Shown here in pieces: positions 1 through 12,004 of a stretch of DNA of 64,000 nt. Every line of letters begins with the position of its first letter. The first letter of the stretch is position 1. This DNA is from Laccaria trichodermophora. Lineage: Eukaryota; Basidiomycota; Agaricomycetes; Agaricales; Hydnangiaceae. A program made the translations under genes and the position numbers. Location of the stretch: contig JACTVC010000001.1 of NCBI GenBank assembly GCA_018417955.1, positions 372,001-436,000 of the forward strand, written 5' to 3'. The notes under the pieces were generated by a model. It was not told the origin of the DNA. It did no database searches and was given only the letters and a program-made list of their open reading frames with translations.

Positions 1-143
1 TCGACATCCTAGAATGCCGATCAACTTTCGAGTTTGGTTTGAAGCTTGGAGGGATGGCTTTCTTGGTATAGATCAAGTGTTGGATAGTAGCCAACGACGT
101 CACGAATTATCATAGCAGATAAAAAAAGAGATACTGTACAATT

Positions 144-2848
144 TTATAATACACGTGTAATGACCCCAAGTCCCTAGAAGTGGGTCAGAGCTATAATTCA
201 ATAAAACAGCTGAGACCTACGTACTTTTGTCTTTCCTTCTCTAAAAAGCAATTTCATACCCTCTTTTACAAACTCCGGGTGAGAGATGAATTCGAATTGA
301 ACGGTCGCACGATCTCCCGTGCGGAGGACTCCCTGTGGGTGGTCCATTCCAATGATTCTAACAGTTTGTCGGACGGCCTACACACAATTGGTCAGGTCGG
401 ATACCACACTTTACGATTACACATACGCCACAGTGCAACATCGCCTAATAATCGATCAGAACAGGACGGCGAAGAAGAGGAATGTGAATGTACCTGGTAG
501 TTCTTCTGTAAAGTTGTGTTGTGACTAGTCCGCTTGTGAGTGATGGAAATGTATTATTTAGCTTTGCATACTAAAGAATTAGCACTTGTCCCTCAAACTG
601 ACGAATAGCTGTGGAAATAGTCATTTAGACAGACAGATAATCACATATGACGTAGGACTTACCACGCGGAGGCGTGTCAGTCTTATTCACCAATACCATT
701 CCTTTCCGCACGGCCGCACGTCGCACGCGTTTCAATGCGAAAGAAACGCATTGACCAGCCTCCGCACTCGTCACAGGAGCCCTATCATTAGTTGTCAAAA
801 ACTGCGATATAAAGGGATGAAGAAACCTGGCATGCGTTCCCGCAGTTCGCCCAGTTGGAAATCTGCTTACTTTTTTCTTTGCATGCTCTTTATCACCGTT
901 GATTGATAGTGACCATTAGAGTCAGGGCCTAGAAGAACCGCGTCGCCAGTCTTAACGCTCCCCGCATTCATGATGCCATTGACAACCGTGCCAACGTACG
1001 GAACGGACCATACCTCGGTCACGGAATACTTGCAAAGGTTCAGCTCAGGTCTACCCAGCTGGGTGAGTAAAATTTACCTCAAGTGGCTGATCGGCGGCAA
1101 ATTTCTCGCTGTCCGCCTCACTGGATGGCAGCAAGTTTAAGAATGTTCGAACCTAGAATTTGTCAGTCCCCTGAACCAGTCCAAGCAACTATAATTACAA
1201 AGTCGAGTCCTTCACCAGTGACGTTGGAAACCTGAAAGATTGGACATATTCTAGAAGCAACCGTCTGCCATTAGGGATGAAGGATGAATAACAGAAAACT
1301 GACCTATCAGTTCCGAACGAAGTCGAGAGTTCGACCGCAGTTTCTACGGATTTTACAAAGACTGGGGTTTTTCTTTTAAAGCGGCGTTAGGGCAAGGAGA
1401 TCACAATTGTCAAATTTAAACAAACCGGCATCCGGGACTTTTTAGAATCTTGACAACCTGTTTCACCGTCTCTGCTAAAACATTTGGCGGAGTCATGTCA
1501 ATCTGGATCGAGGCTTGAGCTCTTGCGACACGATCGCGGTGACGTAGAAGATACCTTTGTGATGCAAACAACGACCGGGACGCTCAAAGCTAGGGCGATG
1601 GCAAGATGCTCCTTGGACATTCCTATCAGCCCCGCATTAGCTCCTACCATCAGAATTACACAAGATGGAGCCCCCGATGTGAGGCCGTATAATGTCGTCT
1701 TCAGGTAACGTTCGTGGCCAGCCAAATCTAATCCGGTATCAGGATCCATGAAAGGACTATTGACGCTAAGCTGACCAATGAAAGAAATAATTTTGGCGGC
1801 CTGCACAGATATTTCTTCCCAACCCAACTTCTCACGCCGGAGAACATCTGGGTCTGTCAAATTTGCGATGTTTGGCAATATCGGCTCCCCAGAAGGCGCG
1901 AAGCCAAGAATCTACCATCGGCTTTGGGATAAATTATCGTTGAAACCGAGGTATGACATACCTCCATCCCGACACTTGAGGTTCGCCCTGTTTCGACTTC
2001 ATGCTTGTGCCGAAAAAGGCCTACGCGGGCGCGACCTCTCCCATCGTCAAGGGCTCCTAAGTTCATATTAGCGTTTCCTGTATCAATTCACGGCCAAGGT
2101 AAATACCTCGAGTTAGAACCCCCAATGTTGTTGACTTTCCGCTATCTACATTACCAACCACCGCACACCTAACCTCCGGAGTCATCGACACATTTAGTGG
2201 CGGTAATCTTAGGAGCAAGGACGTTCTGGGATGTGTTGAGTAGGCCTCGAATAAAACGCATGTCTGAAAGAGTGAACTTCGTAAAGAAGATGCAACCTTT
2301 GATTAGACAGATATCTACCTTGCCTCCGATCTCCTCTATAGTTTTGGTAATCTCTTCGCGTATCTTCAAGATCTCTTCTGCTGTCCGTGAAACACCTGTC
2401 CATTCACTGGTATCATCAGAGAGATCATTTGCGAAGAGTAACGCATGTGGGGGTTGTCGACCTATCCGCAGCACATACTCCCCGTTATTTTGGGTTAGGA
2501 GAGCAGAAAGCCGATCGCGAGCAACGTCGTGATCGGAAGGAGTTTGGGAGAGCAGCTGTGTCTGATATGATTGTTAGCGTGAGGAGATTCAACGTCGCCA
2601 GAGGTTTGTACCAATATCCGCTCCTCAATCTCTTGCATTCCCTCGAAGCGAGAAACTTTCGCAGATTCATCTACCTCTCCCCTATCCTTGGAAACTTTTG
2701 CAGGTTCATCTATCCGTTCCCTCCCTTTGCCTTTCGCCTGGTGTTTGATGTCCTTTTCTTTATCAATTAGAGTTTGTGCTCGTTGCTTCGACAGTTCACG
2801 GGTGTGAATCTCGTCTATCTCGTTCTGAAACGTCCTTAGTGTTGTCAT
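144..2848 (-). CDS. GTPBP1/GTPBP2-like translational GTPase
   Basis: Member of the EF-Tu-like GTPBP1/2 family, cytosolic GTPases linked to translation elongation and ribosome/mRNA surveillance. On the minus strand the P-loop GNVDSGKST lies at about 2120-2150, followed by [20 protein letters not shown] (switch I region), the [13 protein letters not shown]3 motif (about 1690-1730) and the G4-like VCITKVS (about 1560). Beta-barrel domains 2 and 3 follow ([16 protein letters not shown] near 1000; [14 protein letters not shown] near 300). The last exon is tiny: splicing to GLGVITRVL gives the family's usual KG.G.VT.V ending and a stop at 144-146. The start is [13 protein letters not shown] at 2848. 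Several short introns are needed; the splice just upstream of the P-loop is not resolved by eye because two frames stay open there. The N-terminal third is hydrophilic and charged. Divergent from the next gene across about 300 bp. Confidence 0.85.
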
Positions 2849-3156
2849 GTTGCGATGGTCACCGAGAAAATGTGGTCGATTTAAATGTAATTGACTTGAC
2901 CTCGCGAGTCAGAAACCGTCAGCGTCGCTGTCAGGAATTATCTGAACGAGTCAGTTGTGCAGGGCACATCCATACATAGTGCCATCACGTGCGCTCTTGT
3001 TCAATTATTATACGGTCACGTTGCGGAAAACAAGGCACAAGTATTAATGAATTCGTTACCCATTAGCGAACAAGGACAGACTAGGCTTGCCAGTAACCAA
3101 CAACGAGGTCTTATAAACGACGACGGGGCAGGAAAGAACCCACCAAAAACCACGTT
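2849..3156. other. Divergent intergenic region, nothing further recognised
   Basis: This is the shared upstream region of the GTPase gene (minus) and the coiled-coil HPDR gene (plus). I see no open reading frame with coding character, no clear TATA box and no repeat. Confidence 0.4.
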
Positions 3157-5195
3157 ATGCTTCATATGCCAGCAGATTCTCCTGGCCCATCTACTCTACC
3201 TGTTCTCAGTGGCACAAAGCCAGGTATCATTGATCCCACTCAATCGTCACGTCTACTTCGAACGCCGGACTCAAGTCTCTCCTTCGCATCTTTTGACCCC
3301 CATGTCGCGACTCCGCCCGATGTTTCTGACCTTCGCAAGCTCTCGTTGAACGAAGAACTCTACAGGCCAAAGCGCATCGTTCTAGAGACGCTGCCGACTG
3401 GGCAAAGCTTCTGGCGTTTCGTTCCGAATGCGGCAAGACAGGACGGCGTGCTTGACGAGGGGACTTGGCCACGAACCGTTGAACTTTGTGGGTAAGAACT
3501 TTTGTCAACTTTCAGAATGAAACTGATTCCAGACAGGCAGCTCGTCACTTGCACTCAAGAGCAGTGGGACATCTACAAGTTGGATCCTTTTTATGAGTGC
3601 CTTGTCCGTGCACCACCTTCCTTGAGCACCATTACTCGAACTAGGCCTCAACCACGAGAAAAAGGCCCATCGTCGGGGGAGAAGCGCCATTCATCCCCAG
3701 TGCCTGCGCCCATTTCGGATCAGAGGAAGAAAGCTCATATTTTACAATCGGATTCTAGCTCAGACGAAGAGCAAAGTGTAGAGGATGAAGAGGAGGACGA
3801 AGTCATAGAGATGATTGTCGACGATGGCAGGAGATCGAGGGGACAAGATGGTAACTTATTTTCAAAGAGACGCCACCAGCGAAACCATCTGGAAAGAGAA
3901 GCAAGAAGGGCGAAAATTACTCGTCGCGCTGAGCGACTGCAATCCCAATGCAACCGTCCATTCGATTTTTCACGACCGGAACAACCAGAAGTTATTCCTC
4001 CAGAACCACATAAACGGAAAGGTACAACAACACATTCCTCTCTCCGTGCCCTTCATTGATGTCTTTTTATTTGCAAAGTGAATACGTTGTTTGAATCGCT
4101 ACGTTCCGAGGATCCACATTACGCCAACGAACATTATCTCCGCAACACAGTGAACTACGCTCCAAAGTACCAGAAACGCACTCGCACCGTTTCGCCCTCA
4201 TCTGCAAAACGAGAATTGGAGGCAAAACGACTAGAACGTGAGAAACAAAAACGCGAACGCCGGGAGCAAGAAATTCTTACTCAAAGGCAGCTGCGTGAAC
4301 AACGGTTCATGAGCGAAATCCTCGCTGACGTACCCGAAGGGGAAGCTGGTGCGAGTGCAGTTTTCTCCAGGTTGTTCTAATAATCATACTACCTTTCGTT
4401 GATAGAGACCGTTGATGACGAGAGCATGGACGGGTTTGATTCAGGATTAGATCCTGAGGAAGCTGGGCGGCGAGCCAAAATTGAAGAATCGCGTCGCAAA
4501 CTTGCGCAGCTCGAAGCTGATCGTCCTTTATGGGAAGAAGAGGCTAAAAAGCGTGCGGTCAGAGAAAAGGCAGAGGAGGAAGCTCGACAGGCGAGAGCAG
4601 CTGCGCATAAGCGCGAAGAAGACAGAAGACGGGAGGAACGTCGGGCCCGAGAACAGCAGGAGGCCGAGCAGCGCGATAACGCCCGCCAGCAGGATAGACA
4701 GGAACAGGCTAGACGAGCGCATGAACGGCAACAACGGCAACAAAGATGGTCATCTGGGCCGTGGACATCGCAACGAGCCTTGGAAAAGTACAAAGCGATG
4801 AGTGAATATTTTGATACAACGAAGTTCTGCGACTTGGAGCCTCTTACGGTGGATTCTGTCCCTTGGCCGGTTTTACACCCACCATCAAGATTCTCAGTGG
4901 AGGATGTCCAATGGGCATCGGTGGAAGAGTTCTTTGCTGTTCTGAAGGGACAAATGCGACCTCAAGACTTCAAAACATTTGTCGAAAAAAGCCATCGCAG
5001 ATTCCATCCAGATCGTTGGAGTAGCAGATCGTTGTTGAAGAGTGTTGTGGATGAGGCGGAAAGAGATTCACTGGAAGTTGGTGCGTCAAAGCCAGTACTC
5101 ACTGAGAGAGGCCGCCCTGATATGACATTTCAGCTGCGAACACGGTAGCACAAGCGTTGACACCAATCTGGAAGGAAGCCACAGGACGTTGCTGA
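3157..5195 (+). CDS. Charged coiled-coil protein with C-terminal HPDR/J-like helix (NFKBIL1-like)
   Basis: Function not established. The first exon (start ATG 3157, or 3166 giving MPADSPGPST) encodes a conserved-looking stretch ending TWPRTVELCG. A 24-nt gap with GT/AG ends follows. The middle is acidic and Ser-rich (SDSSSDEEQSVEDEEEDEV), then come long Arg/Glu/Gln-rich helices (about 4200-4790) that should form a coiled coil. The C-terminus carries SVEEFFAVLKGQMRP and KSHRRFHPDRWSSR, a J-domain-like HPD context of the type seen at the end of NFKBIL1-like proteins. Reading straight on gives a stop at 5146-5148, but a GT...TTTCAG intron (about 5080-5134) joins to ANTVAQALTPIWKEATG and a stop at 5193-5195, which fits the helix better. 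Basidiomycete-type conserved protein; the NFKBIL1 comparison is inference. Confidence 0.7.
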
Positions 5196-5390
5196 TTTGA
5201 GCGGGTTAATATAGATGTTGAATACAATTCCTGAGCTACACTATTTATATCATTGCAACATGGACGTGACGTGAGCGTGACACAACAGCTTTGCACTGGA
5301 ATGGTTGATTAGCACGCCTCCAGTGGGCGCCTTCTTGCGATCTCCACCTCGTTCATCGACACTGTGCTCAATTGCAACCCCTTTTATATT

Positions 5391-7384
5391 ATGTCTGTGG
5401 TGGATCCCCCCCTTCAAGATGCTCCGCTACGCAGAATCAGGTCTGCTGGAGATATACCTCGCCGAACGGACCTTCCACGCCCAGAACAAGCCTCACTCAG
5501 GATGTCAGAGAGTACCGATATACCTGATGTCCAAATCAACATACAGCCGTCCATACCCGCTACATTATCCTCTAGGTTGATTCAAAGTTTGGAGACAGCG
5601 CCTACGGCAGCAAACCACACAAATCCAGAGCACCAAGGTTTCCCAGATCCTCTGGTCGCTGGTTCGCTTGATCAGCAAGATAGACATCAGCAACGTAGGT
5701 CTTTGTACTCTAGGACACTCGCTCATTTTGGAGTGGGACGGGGCGCGTCACATGCTCGGAAGTCCCTTGTCTCCCTAATCTGGAACCTTGCGTGGGGTTT
5801 CTCGCAGGTGCGTGCTAGTTTGTGCCTTCTCACCCTTGGTGATCGCCATACGGCTTTCGCCAGGTTATTGTAATTTCAACCCTTCTGGGATTGTCTGGGA
5901 CCGTCTTTAAAAGTCCTACCCAGCCTGGAATCAGCGAATGGAAGGCTTGTGATCGGCCCCTGGGTATTTGGGCTTGTCTTTGGATCGTTAGAGTGGCCCT
6001 TGCGTCCGTGTTAGCGTATTGGGAATTCACAAGAGATCGCCTTAGGTGCGTCATGTCTTCCTCTTCTCCTTTGCATCCGAAACCCACATGAATTTAGTCA
6101 CGCACTGCGTACCGAGGTGGAAATTGGTGCTGTTTCTCCCGCATCAAGCACGCAGAACCCTCAACCGGCAAATTTACACGGAGGCGTAACAACCCGGCGA
6201 GCTAACAACACACCACTATCTCCCGAAGATGCTCAAGAACCTGTCGTCCTGCCCCATACTCAACTTTATTCTCGGTTTGTACATTCCTGCATCTTTCGAC
6301 TTGAACCCATTTTAATCAACCTCTCAAGCTTGACACTCCTTTCTTCGTTAATGACTCTTACCTGGTTCTTGACAGCCCACATTCTAGAGTACACGTCTGT
6401 TCACACATGTCGACACTCTTCCCCTCATTTGTGGTGGCTGACGTTTGGAATTCTCTGTATAATGTATCTCATGGTTCTAGAGGTTCTGCTTCTGGGCTTC
6501 ATTGTTTTGATTGTCGCACCAATCCTTTTCGTAAGCGCTTGCCCTTTTGATAGTTCATTTTATGACCCCGAATCCTATAGGTCTTTTGGAATATCTTCCT
6601 AATATGCATTGGCCGTCACCCATTGCAAAATCCCCACATGATCAAGCCAGAAATTGGAAAGTTGCCGAAATCTGTTGTTGACCGTATTCCGCTTGTGATG
6701 TACATACCCCCTCCTCCAAATTCCGCATCTGAAGGGTCAAACATCCCTGGGCCCTCCCACTCATATCCGCCAAAAATCTCTGTTGAGTCAAGGCCCCCTA
6801 AACACCGCTTCAAATTTTTTAGGAAAATACCACTGCTTGCTGGAAAAAAGGGTGAAGCAAAAGCTCCAGGAAATTCTTCTGAAAATCCAATGGAAAAAGC
6901 TGAAAATGAAGAGGACCCAGAGTCTTGGGAAGGACATTGGGAACGGAGCGATTATCCCTTTGTCGTTTTGGAAGGGAATCGTGCTGCATGTGCCATTTGT
7001 TTGATGGACTTTGAAGAACCTAAGCGAAAGGATTTCGTATCTGGCATAGGAGCCGAACTCGACGGCACTCCTGCGGAGACGCCTGCAAAACTAGCGTCCT
7101 CTGTACCCGAAATACCTGTCGTCGACGAGGAGGAAAGAGAGGAACAATTGAAGCTTGCTGACGCTGGCGACGGTGCGCAACCGTTGAGACTTTTAGCTTG
7201 TGGCCATGTTTTTCATGTCAGTACCTTCTATAACATCTCTGCCAGCACAGCTGACACCAAACTTCAGAAAACTTGCTTAGATCCCTGGCTTACCGACGTT
7301 TCTGGGCGATGCCCAGTATGCCAAAGGGCGGTCGAAATTCTTCCTTCTAAACGATCTCGGAGGGGGCGACGAAGAGATCCATGA
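5391..7384 (+). CDS. Membrane-anchored RING-H2 E3 ubiquitin ligase
   Basis: The protein starts MSVVDPPLQDAPLRRIRSAG with a long polar N-terminal region. Several hydrophobic segments follow, encoded across introns: one after NLAWGFSQ reading VIVISTLLGLSG, one around WIVRVALASVLAYW, one around LTLLSSLMTLTWFLTAHIL, and one around LWWLTFGILCIMYLMVLEVL. A cytosolic tail ends in a RING-H2 finger. The finger starts CAICLMDFEEP (about 6990-7020), is interrupted by a large acidic insertion, and resumes with LRLLACGHVFH, CLDPWL and CPVC (about 7185-7325). An intron of about 55 nt falls between the His and the CLDPWL part. The C-terminus is basic (RSRRGRRRDP). The arrangement fits endomembrane RING-H2 ligases that pass ubiquitin from an E2; the substrate is unknown. 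About six exons are needed. The family assignment is strong, the exact exon ends are by eye. Confidence 0.85.
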
Positions 7385-7764
7385 AGCCATCCGACATGAT
7401 CGTTTAGTTGTGCATTCACTGTGTTTATAGTAACATTCATTCATGGTACATTACCCCACCTTTTTTGCAGTGTACGTATATTTCATCGAACGGGCACATT
7501 TCTAGACATATATCAGTGGTTGCCACACCCATGAGAACGTACCATCTGCCAGTACGTGACCGTACCCCAGGTGTTGGTGAATAGGCCTATTCGGGTCCCC
7601 GGCTGAGGCTCAGGCCTCAGGGCTTTACTCTTCAAATTCGCATCATTTTGGGTAGAGGCCGACGAGAAGACCGGGGACCGAATAGTTAACCAATCACATC
7701 GTTGGCGTATTCAACTCATATTTATACCCCCTCTTGAACTCGCTCTCCCATCTCCCATCTCAGC
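7385..7764. promoter_or_regulatory. Upstream region of ferrochelatase with CCAAT box and TATA-like element
   Basis: The gap between the RING gene and ferrochelatase contains CCAAT at 7690-7694 and an A/T-rich ATATTTATA at 7718-7726. These lie about 70 and 40 nt upstream of the ATG at 7765. CCAAT boxes bind the HAP/NF-Y complex, which is known to control respiration and heme genes in fungi; that link is inference here. Nothing else is visible in the gap. Confidence 0.4.
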
Positions 7765-9169
7765 ATGCGTTTCCCCACAGCCAATGCCCTTTCTCGCTCT
7801 CTCTCGATTTCCCAAAATCTAAGCACTCATAAGAGGTAAATTCGGTCGTCTCTAAGCCCATAGAGTCCGCCTTCTTACGCGGTCTCAAGTCCCACAGGTA
7901 AGAGATTTGATTCTACTACTCGACAAAATAATAACAACTGTGGAAGCTGTCGTCATGCTAAATATGGGAGGGCCTTCGACAGTCAGCTCAACGCGTTATT
8001 CTCTGTCTTTCCCATCACTAACCAGGAGTAGGTCGAAGAAACGCACGACTTCCTCAAAAACCTCTTCCTCGACGGTGACCTCATCCCACTACCCTTCCAG
8101 CGCTTCCTAGCACCATTCATTGCTCGTCGACGAACGCCGCAGATTGAGAAACAATATGCCGCTATTGGGGGAGGTTCGCCTATTCTTCACTATACGAAGC
8201 TGCAAGGCGAGGGCATGGCGCAAATTCTCGACGAGCTTCATCCATCAACCGCTCCACACAAAGCATATGTCGCATTTCGGTATGCTAGACCACTCACACA
8301 GGACACAGCACAGCAAATGAAGGCGGACGGTGTCAAGAGAGCGATTGCGTTCACGCAGTACCCACAATATAGCTGCAGTACAACAGGAAGCAGTTTGAAC
8401 GAGCTGTATCGTCGTGGAAAGGGTGGAGAGATGGGTGACGTTCAATGGAGCGTGATAGATCGCTGGGGAACTCATTCTGGTTTCGTTGAGGTACTTGCCG
8501 TTTGGGTCCACATACACAAAATCTTACGTCCACAACACAGGCAGTCGCGCAAAATGTGGAGGCGGCTTTGGCGAAATTTTCACCCCACACACGCGCCAAC
8601 GCCGTTTTACTATTTTCCGCACATTCTTTACCAATGTCGGTCGTCAACCGCGGAGATCCATATATATTAGAGGTTTCAGCTTCCGTGGCGGCGGTCATGA
8701 AACGATTAGGTCACTCCAACCCTTATCGTTTAGTATGGCAATCCCAGGTTGGACCATCAGCTTGGATGGGGATGCAGACTGGTGAAGCTCTCAAAGGGCT
8801 CGCACGCCTCGGGAAAAAGCAAGTTGTGCTGGTCCCGATTGCCTTCACGAGTGACCATATTGAGACGCTGTATGAACTTGATCTAGAGTATGCAAAGGAG
8901 GCAAGAGAGGTTAGCAGCTCTTCTACTCGACCCTGTTTTAACCTAAGCTTTCTAACATCCGATTGTAGCATGGCATCGAAATACATCGAGCAGAGTCTCT
9001 CAATGGTTCGCCGATCTTCATTCGAGCGCTTGCCGACATTGCCGCAGAACATCTTCGCGATTGCGCCGCGGGGATGGGACCTGTCGGCGTGCAATTTGAC
9101 TTGCGGTGTCCAGGTTGCACAAACGCAACGTGTGGCAACCAAAAAGCTTGGTTCGCGCGGGGGGGCTGA
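7765..9169 (+). CDS. HEM15: Ferrochelatase (protoheme ferro-lyase), mitochondrial
   Basis: Inserts Fe2+ into protoporphyrin IX at the matrix side of the mitochondrial inner membrane, the last step of heme synthesis. The start [20 protein letters not shown] looks like a mitochondrial presequence. Spliced exons read [66 protein letters not shown], then [11 protein letters not shown] (catalytic His region), [20 protein letters not shown] and [15 protein letters not shown], all hallmark segments. The last exon ends [16 protein letters not shown] with a stop at 9167-9169. The CxxCxxxxC cluster there, with an upstream Cys, matches the [2Fe-2S] ligands of metazoan and S. pombe ferrochelatase, which S. 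cerevisiae lacks. Six or so short introns. No frameshift or missing motif seen. Confidence 0.95.
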
Positions 9170-9282
9170 TAGCGGGTGGTAGAAGCAACGTTTACAGCAG
9201 TTACTGTGGTACAGTTGGGTTGAAGATGTTGTGAGTTACGTGTCTACGAGAAGGTGTCGTGGGCCGCGGTCATTGTCAATAT

Positions 9283-9298
9283 GATAAGATAAGATAAT
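9283..9298 (+). promoter_or_regulatory. Three overlapping GATA motifs upstream of ERG8
   Basis: GATAAG, GATAAG and GATAAT follow one another directly about 110-120 nt before the phosphomevalonate kinase ATG. Fungal GATA factors bind such sites for nitrogen or iron control. Function here is inference. Confidence 0.35.
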
Positions 9299-9335
9299 GA
9301 TTGTGATTCTTGCCTGGGGTTGGTTATACAGCCAC

Positions 9336-9341
9336 TATAAA
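9336..9341 (+). promoter_or_regulatory. TATA box of the phosphomevalonate kinase gene
   Basis: TATAAA lies 64 nt upstream of the ATG at 9406, a sensible distance for a fungal core promoter. No other TATA-like match is closer. Confidence 0.4.
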
Positions 9342-9405
9342 GTCCTACGCCGCATGAGATTCCAGTACTACTACCAAGCCCCAACTTGATCTATACCTGC
9401 CTGCC

Positions 9406-11327
9406 ATGGTTCGCACAACTGTTGTGTCTGCTCCAGGGAAAGTTCTCATCGCTGGTGGTTATCTTGTTCTTGATCCAGCATACCCTGGCACAGTCGTGTC
9501 CACTTCATCTCGTTTCTACACTGTCATTCAGAGCCAGGAACTTTTGAGTAAGAACACGATACGCGTGCGATCACCGCAATTTTTGGAGGCTACGTGGTCG
9601 TACTCGGTGCTCTTTGATCCAGCCGTTGCTGTGGAAGCATCGCCAGAGAAGTAGCTTCTTCGCACTCCCTTCGATGCTCATGCTTTTTGACTCGGGTTAG
9701 CTCCAGCAAAAATAAGTTTGTTCACCTCGCACTGCAGAAAACCATTGCGTTGGCCGTGGAACTGCGGGGTGCTGCACAAATTCAAGAAGCATTGACGGAG
9801 GGCTTTGACATAGCCATTGTCGGCGATAATGACTTTTATTCTCAACGCGCAAAGGTCCTGCATATATTAACTCTTGCATCATCTCTCTAATCTTTCCTTT
9901 TCTTTGACAGTTAGAGTCCCTGGGCCTTCCCCGTACACTCGATTCCCTCACTCAGATAACACCCTTCTGCGCAACAGAAGTTCATTTGTCTGATGTCCAT
10001 AAGACTGGTCTCGGTTCTTCTGCCGCCCTGATCACCTCCCTTACAACTGCCATCCTCGTTCATCTTTCTGTGATCTCCGAGTCATCGCTTGCTGAAGATG
10101 ACAGCAGAGATAGACGGCAGGCTCATAACCTTGCTCAATATGTTCACTGTCTCGCTCAAGGGAAGGTTGGCAGCGGCTTCGATGTCTCTGCTGCTGTCTT
10201 TGGTAGCCACCTTTATTCTCGGTTTGATCCATCAGTCATCCAGGATTTGATGAGTGACGACGCAGTACGTCTCTCGAATGCTTATATTACCTTGTCCATT
10301 GACGCTTTCTAGTTACCATCACAACTACCGTCTGTGCTATCGCCGTCTAACGCAGCTTGGAACTACCGCATCGAACCATTCAAGCTTCCGCCGTTGACTC
10401 GCATCGTGCTGGCCGACGTCGATGCTGGCAGTGATACCCCTTCGTTGGTAGGGAAGGTACTGAAATGGCGCAAAGAAAACGGCACAGAAGGTTTGAATTT
10501 TCCTACAACCTCTCATCATCTCAAAGAATTGTGTTGTAGCTGAGGCTTTGTGGACGAGCCTTGACCAGCAGAATCAGTCCTTGGCCCAAACCCTTCTCCA
10601 TCTGGGAAAGCTCGCCGAAGATGACTACGAGAATTACGCGAGTGCAGTGAAATACATTTGTTCTTTGCAGCCCGTACAAGTAAGGCATTGCTGAACTGAA
10701 AAGGAACCTGATCTCATCTTTCTTTCTTCGAAGTGGGTAGCAAACCCTTTACAGCCCGCTTCGGAGCAACCAATCATTGCAGCATTCTATGAAGCCCACC
10801 ATATCTGTGAGGTCAGTTATTTTTTTCTCGAAAGCTGTGTTCCTTTGTGACTCCCTTTGGTTTCGTATTTCAAGGCCATACGTGAGAAGATGAGGGAGAT
10901 GGGCAATCTTTCTGGAGTTCCAATCGAGCCGATTGAACAGACAACATTATTGGATGCTTGCGTTTCACAAGCCGGTGTAATTGGAGGTGGAGTTCCGGGC
11001 GGTACGTTTATTTACTTCTGAACTACCTTTTCAGCTCTCATGCTTTCACCAAAAGCCGGGGGATATGACGCCATCTGGCTTCTTGTCTGTGATCCCACAA
11101 GTTGCGCCCCAGACCAAAGCCCACTCGAACGCATTGAACATCTTTGGTCTCATTACGAAAAGCTGGACGTTTCACCCTTATCGGCTCAGGAAAGCATGGC
11201 AAAGGGTGTCAGAGTAGAGGCGCTGGATGATATACCTGGGTTAAAGGATGCTACTATGTTTGTTCAGGTGTTTGAAACCCATCAGGAGTTTGAAACTGTG
11301 GATTATTTTACCTTCCACTTGCCTTGA
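9406..11327 (+). CDS. ERG8: Phosphomevalonate kinase (mevalonate pathway)
   Basis: Phosphorylates 5-phosphomevalonate to the diphosphate with ATP, feeding sterols and isoprenoids. The N-terminus SAPGKVLIAGGYLVLDP is the first GHMP-kinase motif. A later exon carries KTGLGSSAALITSLTTAIL, the glycine-rich ATP loop (about 10000-10060), followed by the QGKVGSGFDVSAAVFGS segment typical of ERG8. Exons around 10330-10540 read ADVDAGSDTPSLVGKVLKWR. The C-terminal exons (YDAIWLLVCDP and a stop at 11325-11327) carry the last GHMP motif region, where a Gly-rich GAGGGGYD-type segment is expected; the splice around GVIGGGVPG near 10980 supplies it. Seven or so short introns. The ATG at 9406 follows a TATA box by 64 nt. 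Length and motif order look complete. Confidence 0.93.
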
Positions 11328-12004
11328 GGCCTTGGAATTTTCACAGAAGGTGTATTTATGTATTACATTCATTGTCTCAAAATTTTAGAACAAGAGTCAA
11401 AGATTTGTGGTTTGGGGACATGGATTTGTGGTTTTCATTACACCAGACAAACAAAAGTATGGAATGTTTACTCAGATCCCTCCAGATCGGCTTGACTGTT
11501 TATTCTAAAACTTTCCAATTGCATTTGAATGGCATACTTAAGTTCAAATAGAAAAATTTAGATAGCGAGGTGAAGTTGTCGTTGCAGGAAGGGCAAAAGA
11601 CCAAATTCCGCTGTGAAACAGCTCGAAAAACGTGACATTTGCGTGACATTCGCACATCATCGATGCATCATCCATCAGCCAAATTCGTTGTTACCTTGTG
11701 TGACACGAGTTTCAATCTCCTGATATATCTGAACCCTGAGCACCGGAATGCCTCCGACAGCGAACATAACACATTTATACCAAAAAAAAGTAGATACTCT
11801 TATAGAAGAGAAAAAATGTTATTGGCCTGTAAAAAAATCCAAAGAATTTGATGAGGTGGTGAGTCAGAAATCGCGAAGTGCTGAAAAAGTTTCAAACACC
11901 TGAACAAACATAGTATATCTGTGTCTTGATTATGATGTATCCTAATTTACATGCCAGCCATGGGGTGGGGTCTACGATCTAAATAAGTATGTGCATCCAT
12001 TACA
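11328..12004. other. Convergent intergenic region, nothing recognised
   Basis: The stretch lies between the 3' ends of ERG8 and the amino-acid transporter gene. It is A/T-rich with only short open frames lacking motifs. It probably holds both 3' untranslated regions. No repeat or RNA gene was found by eye. Confidence 0.4.

Noticed and set aside
180..528. Plus-strand frames of 70-106 codons at the left edge
   Set aside because: They overlap the C-terminal exons of the minus-strand GTPase, whose [13 protein letters not shown] and FREGKTK motifs fix the coding strand.
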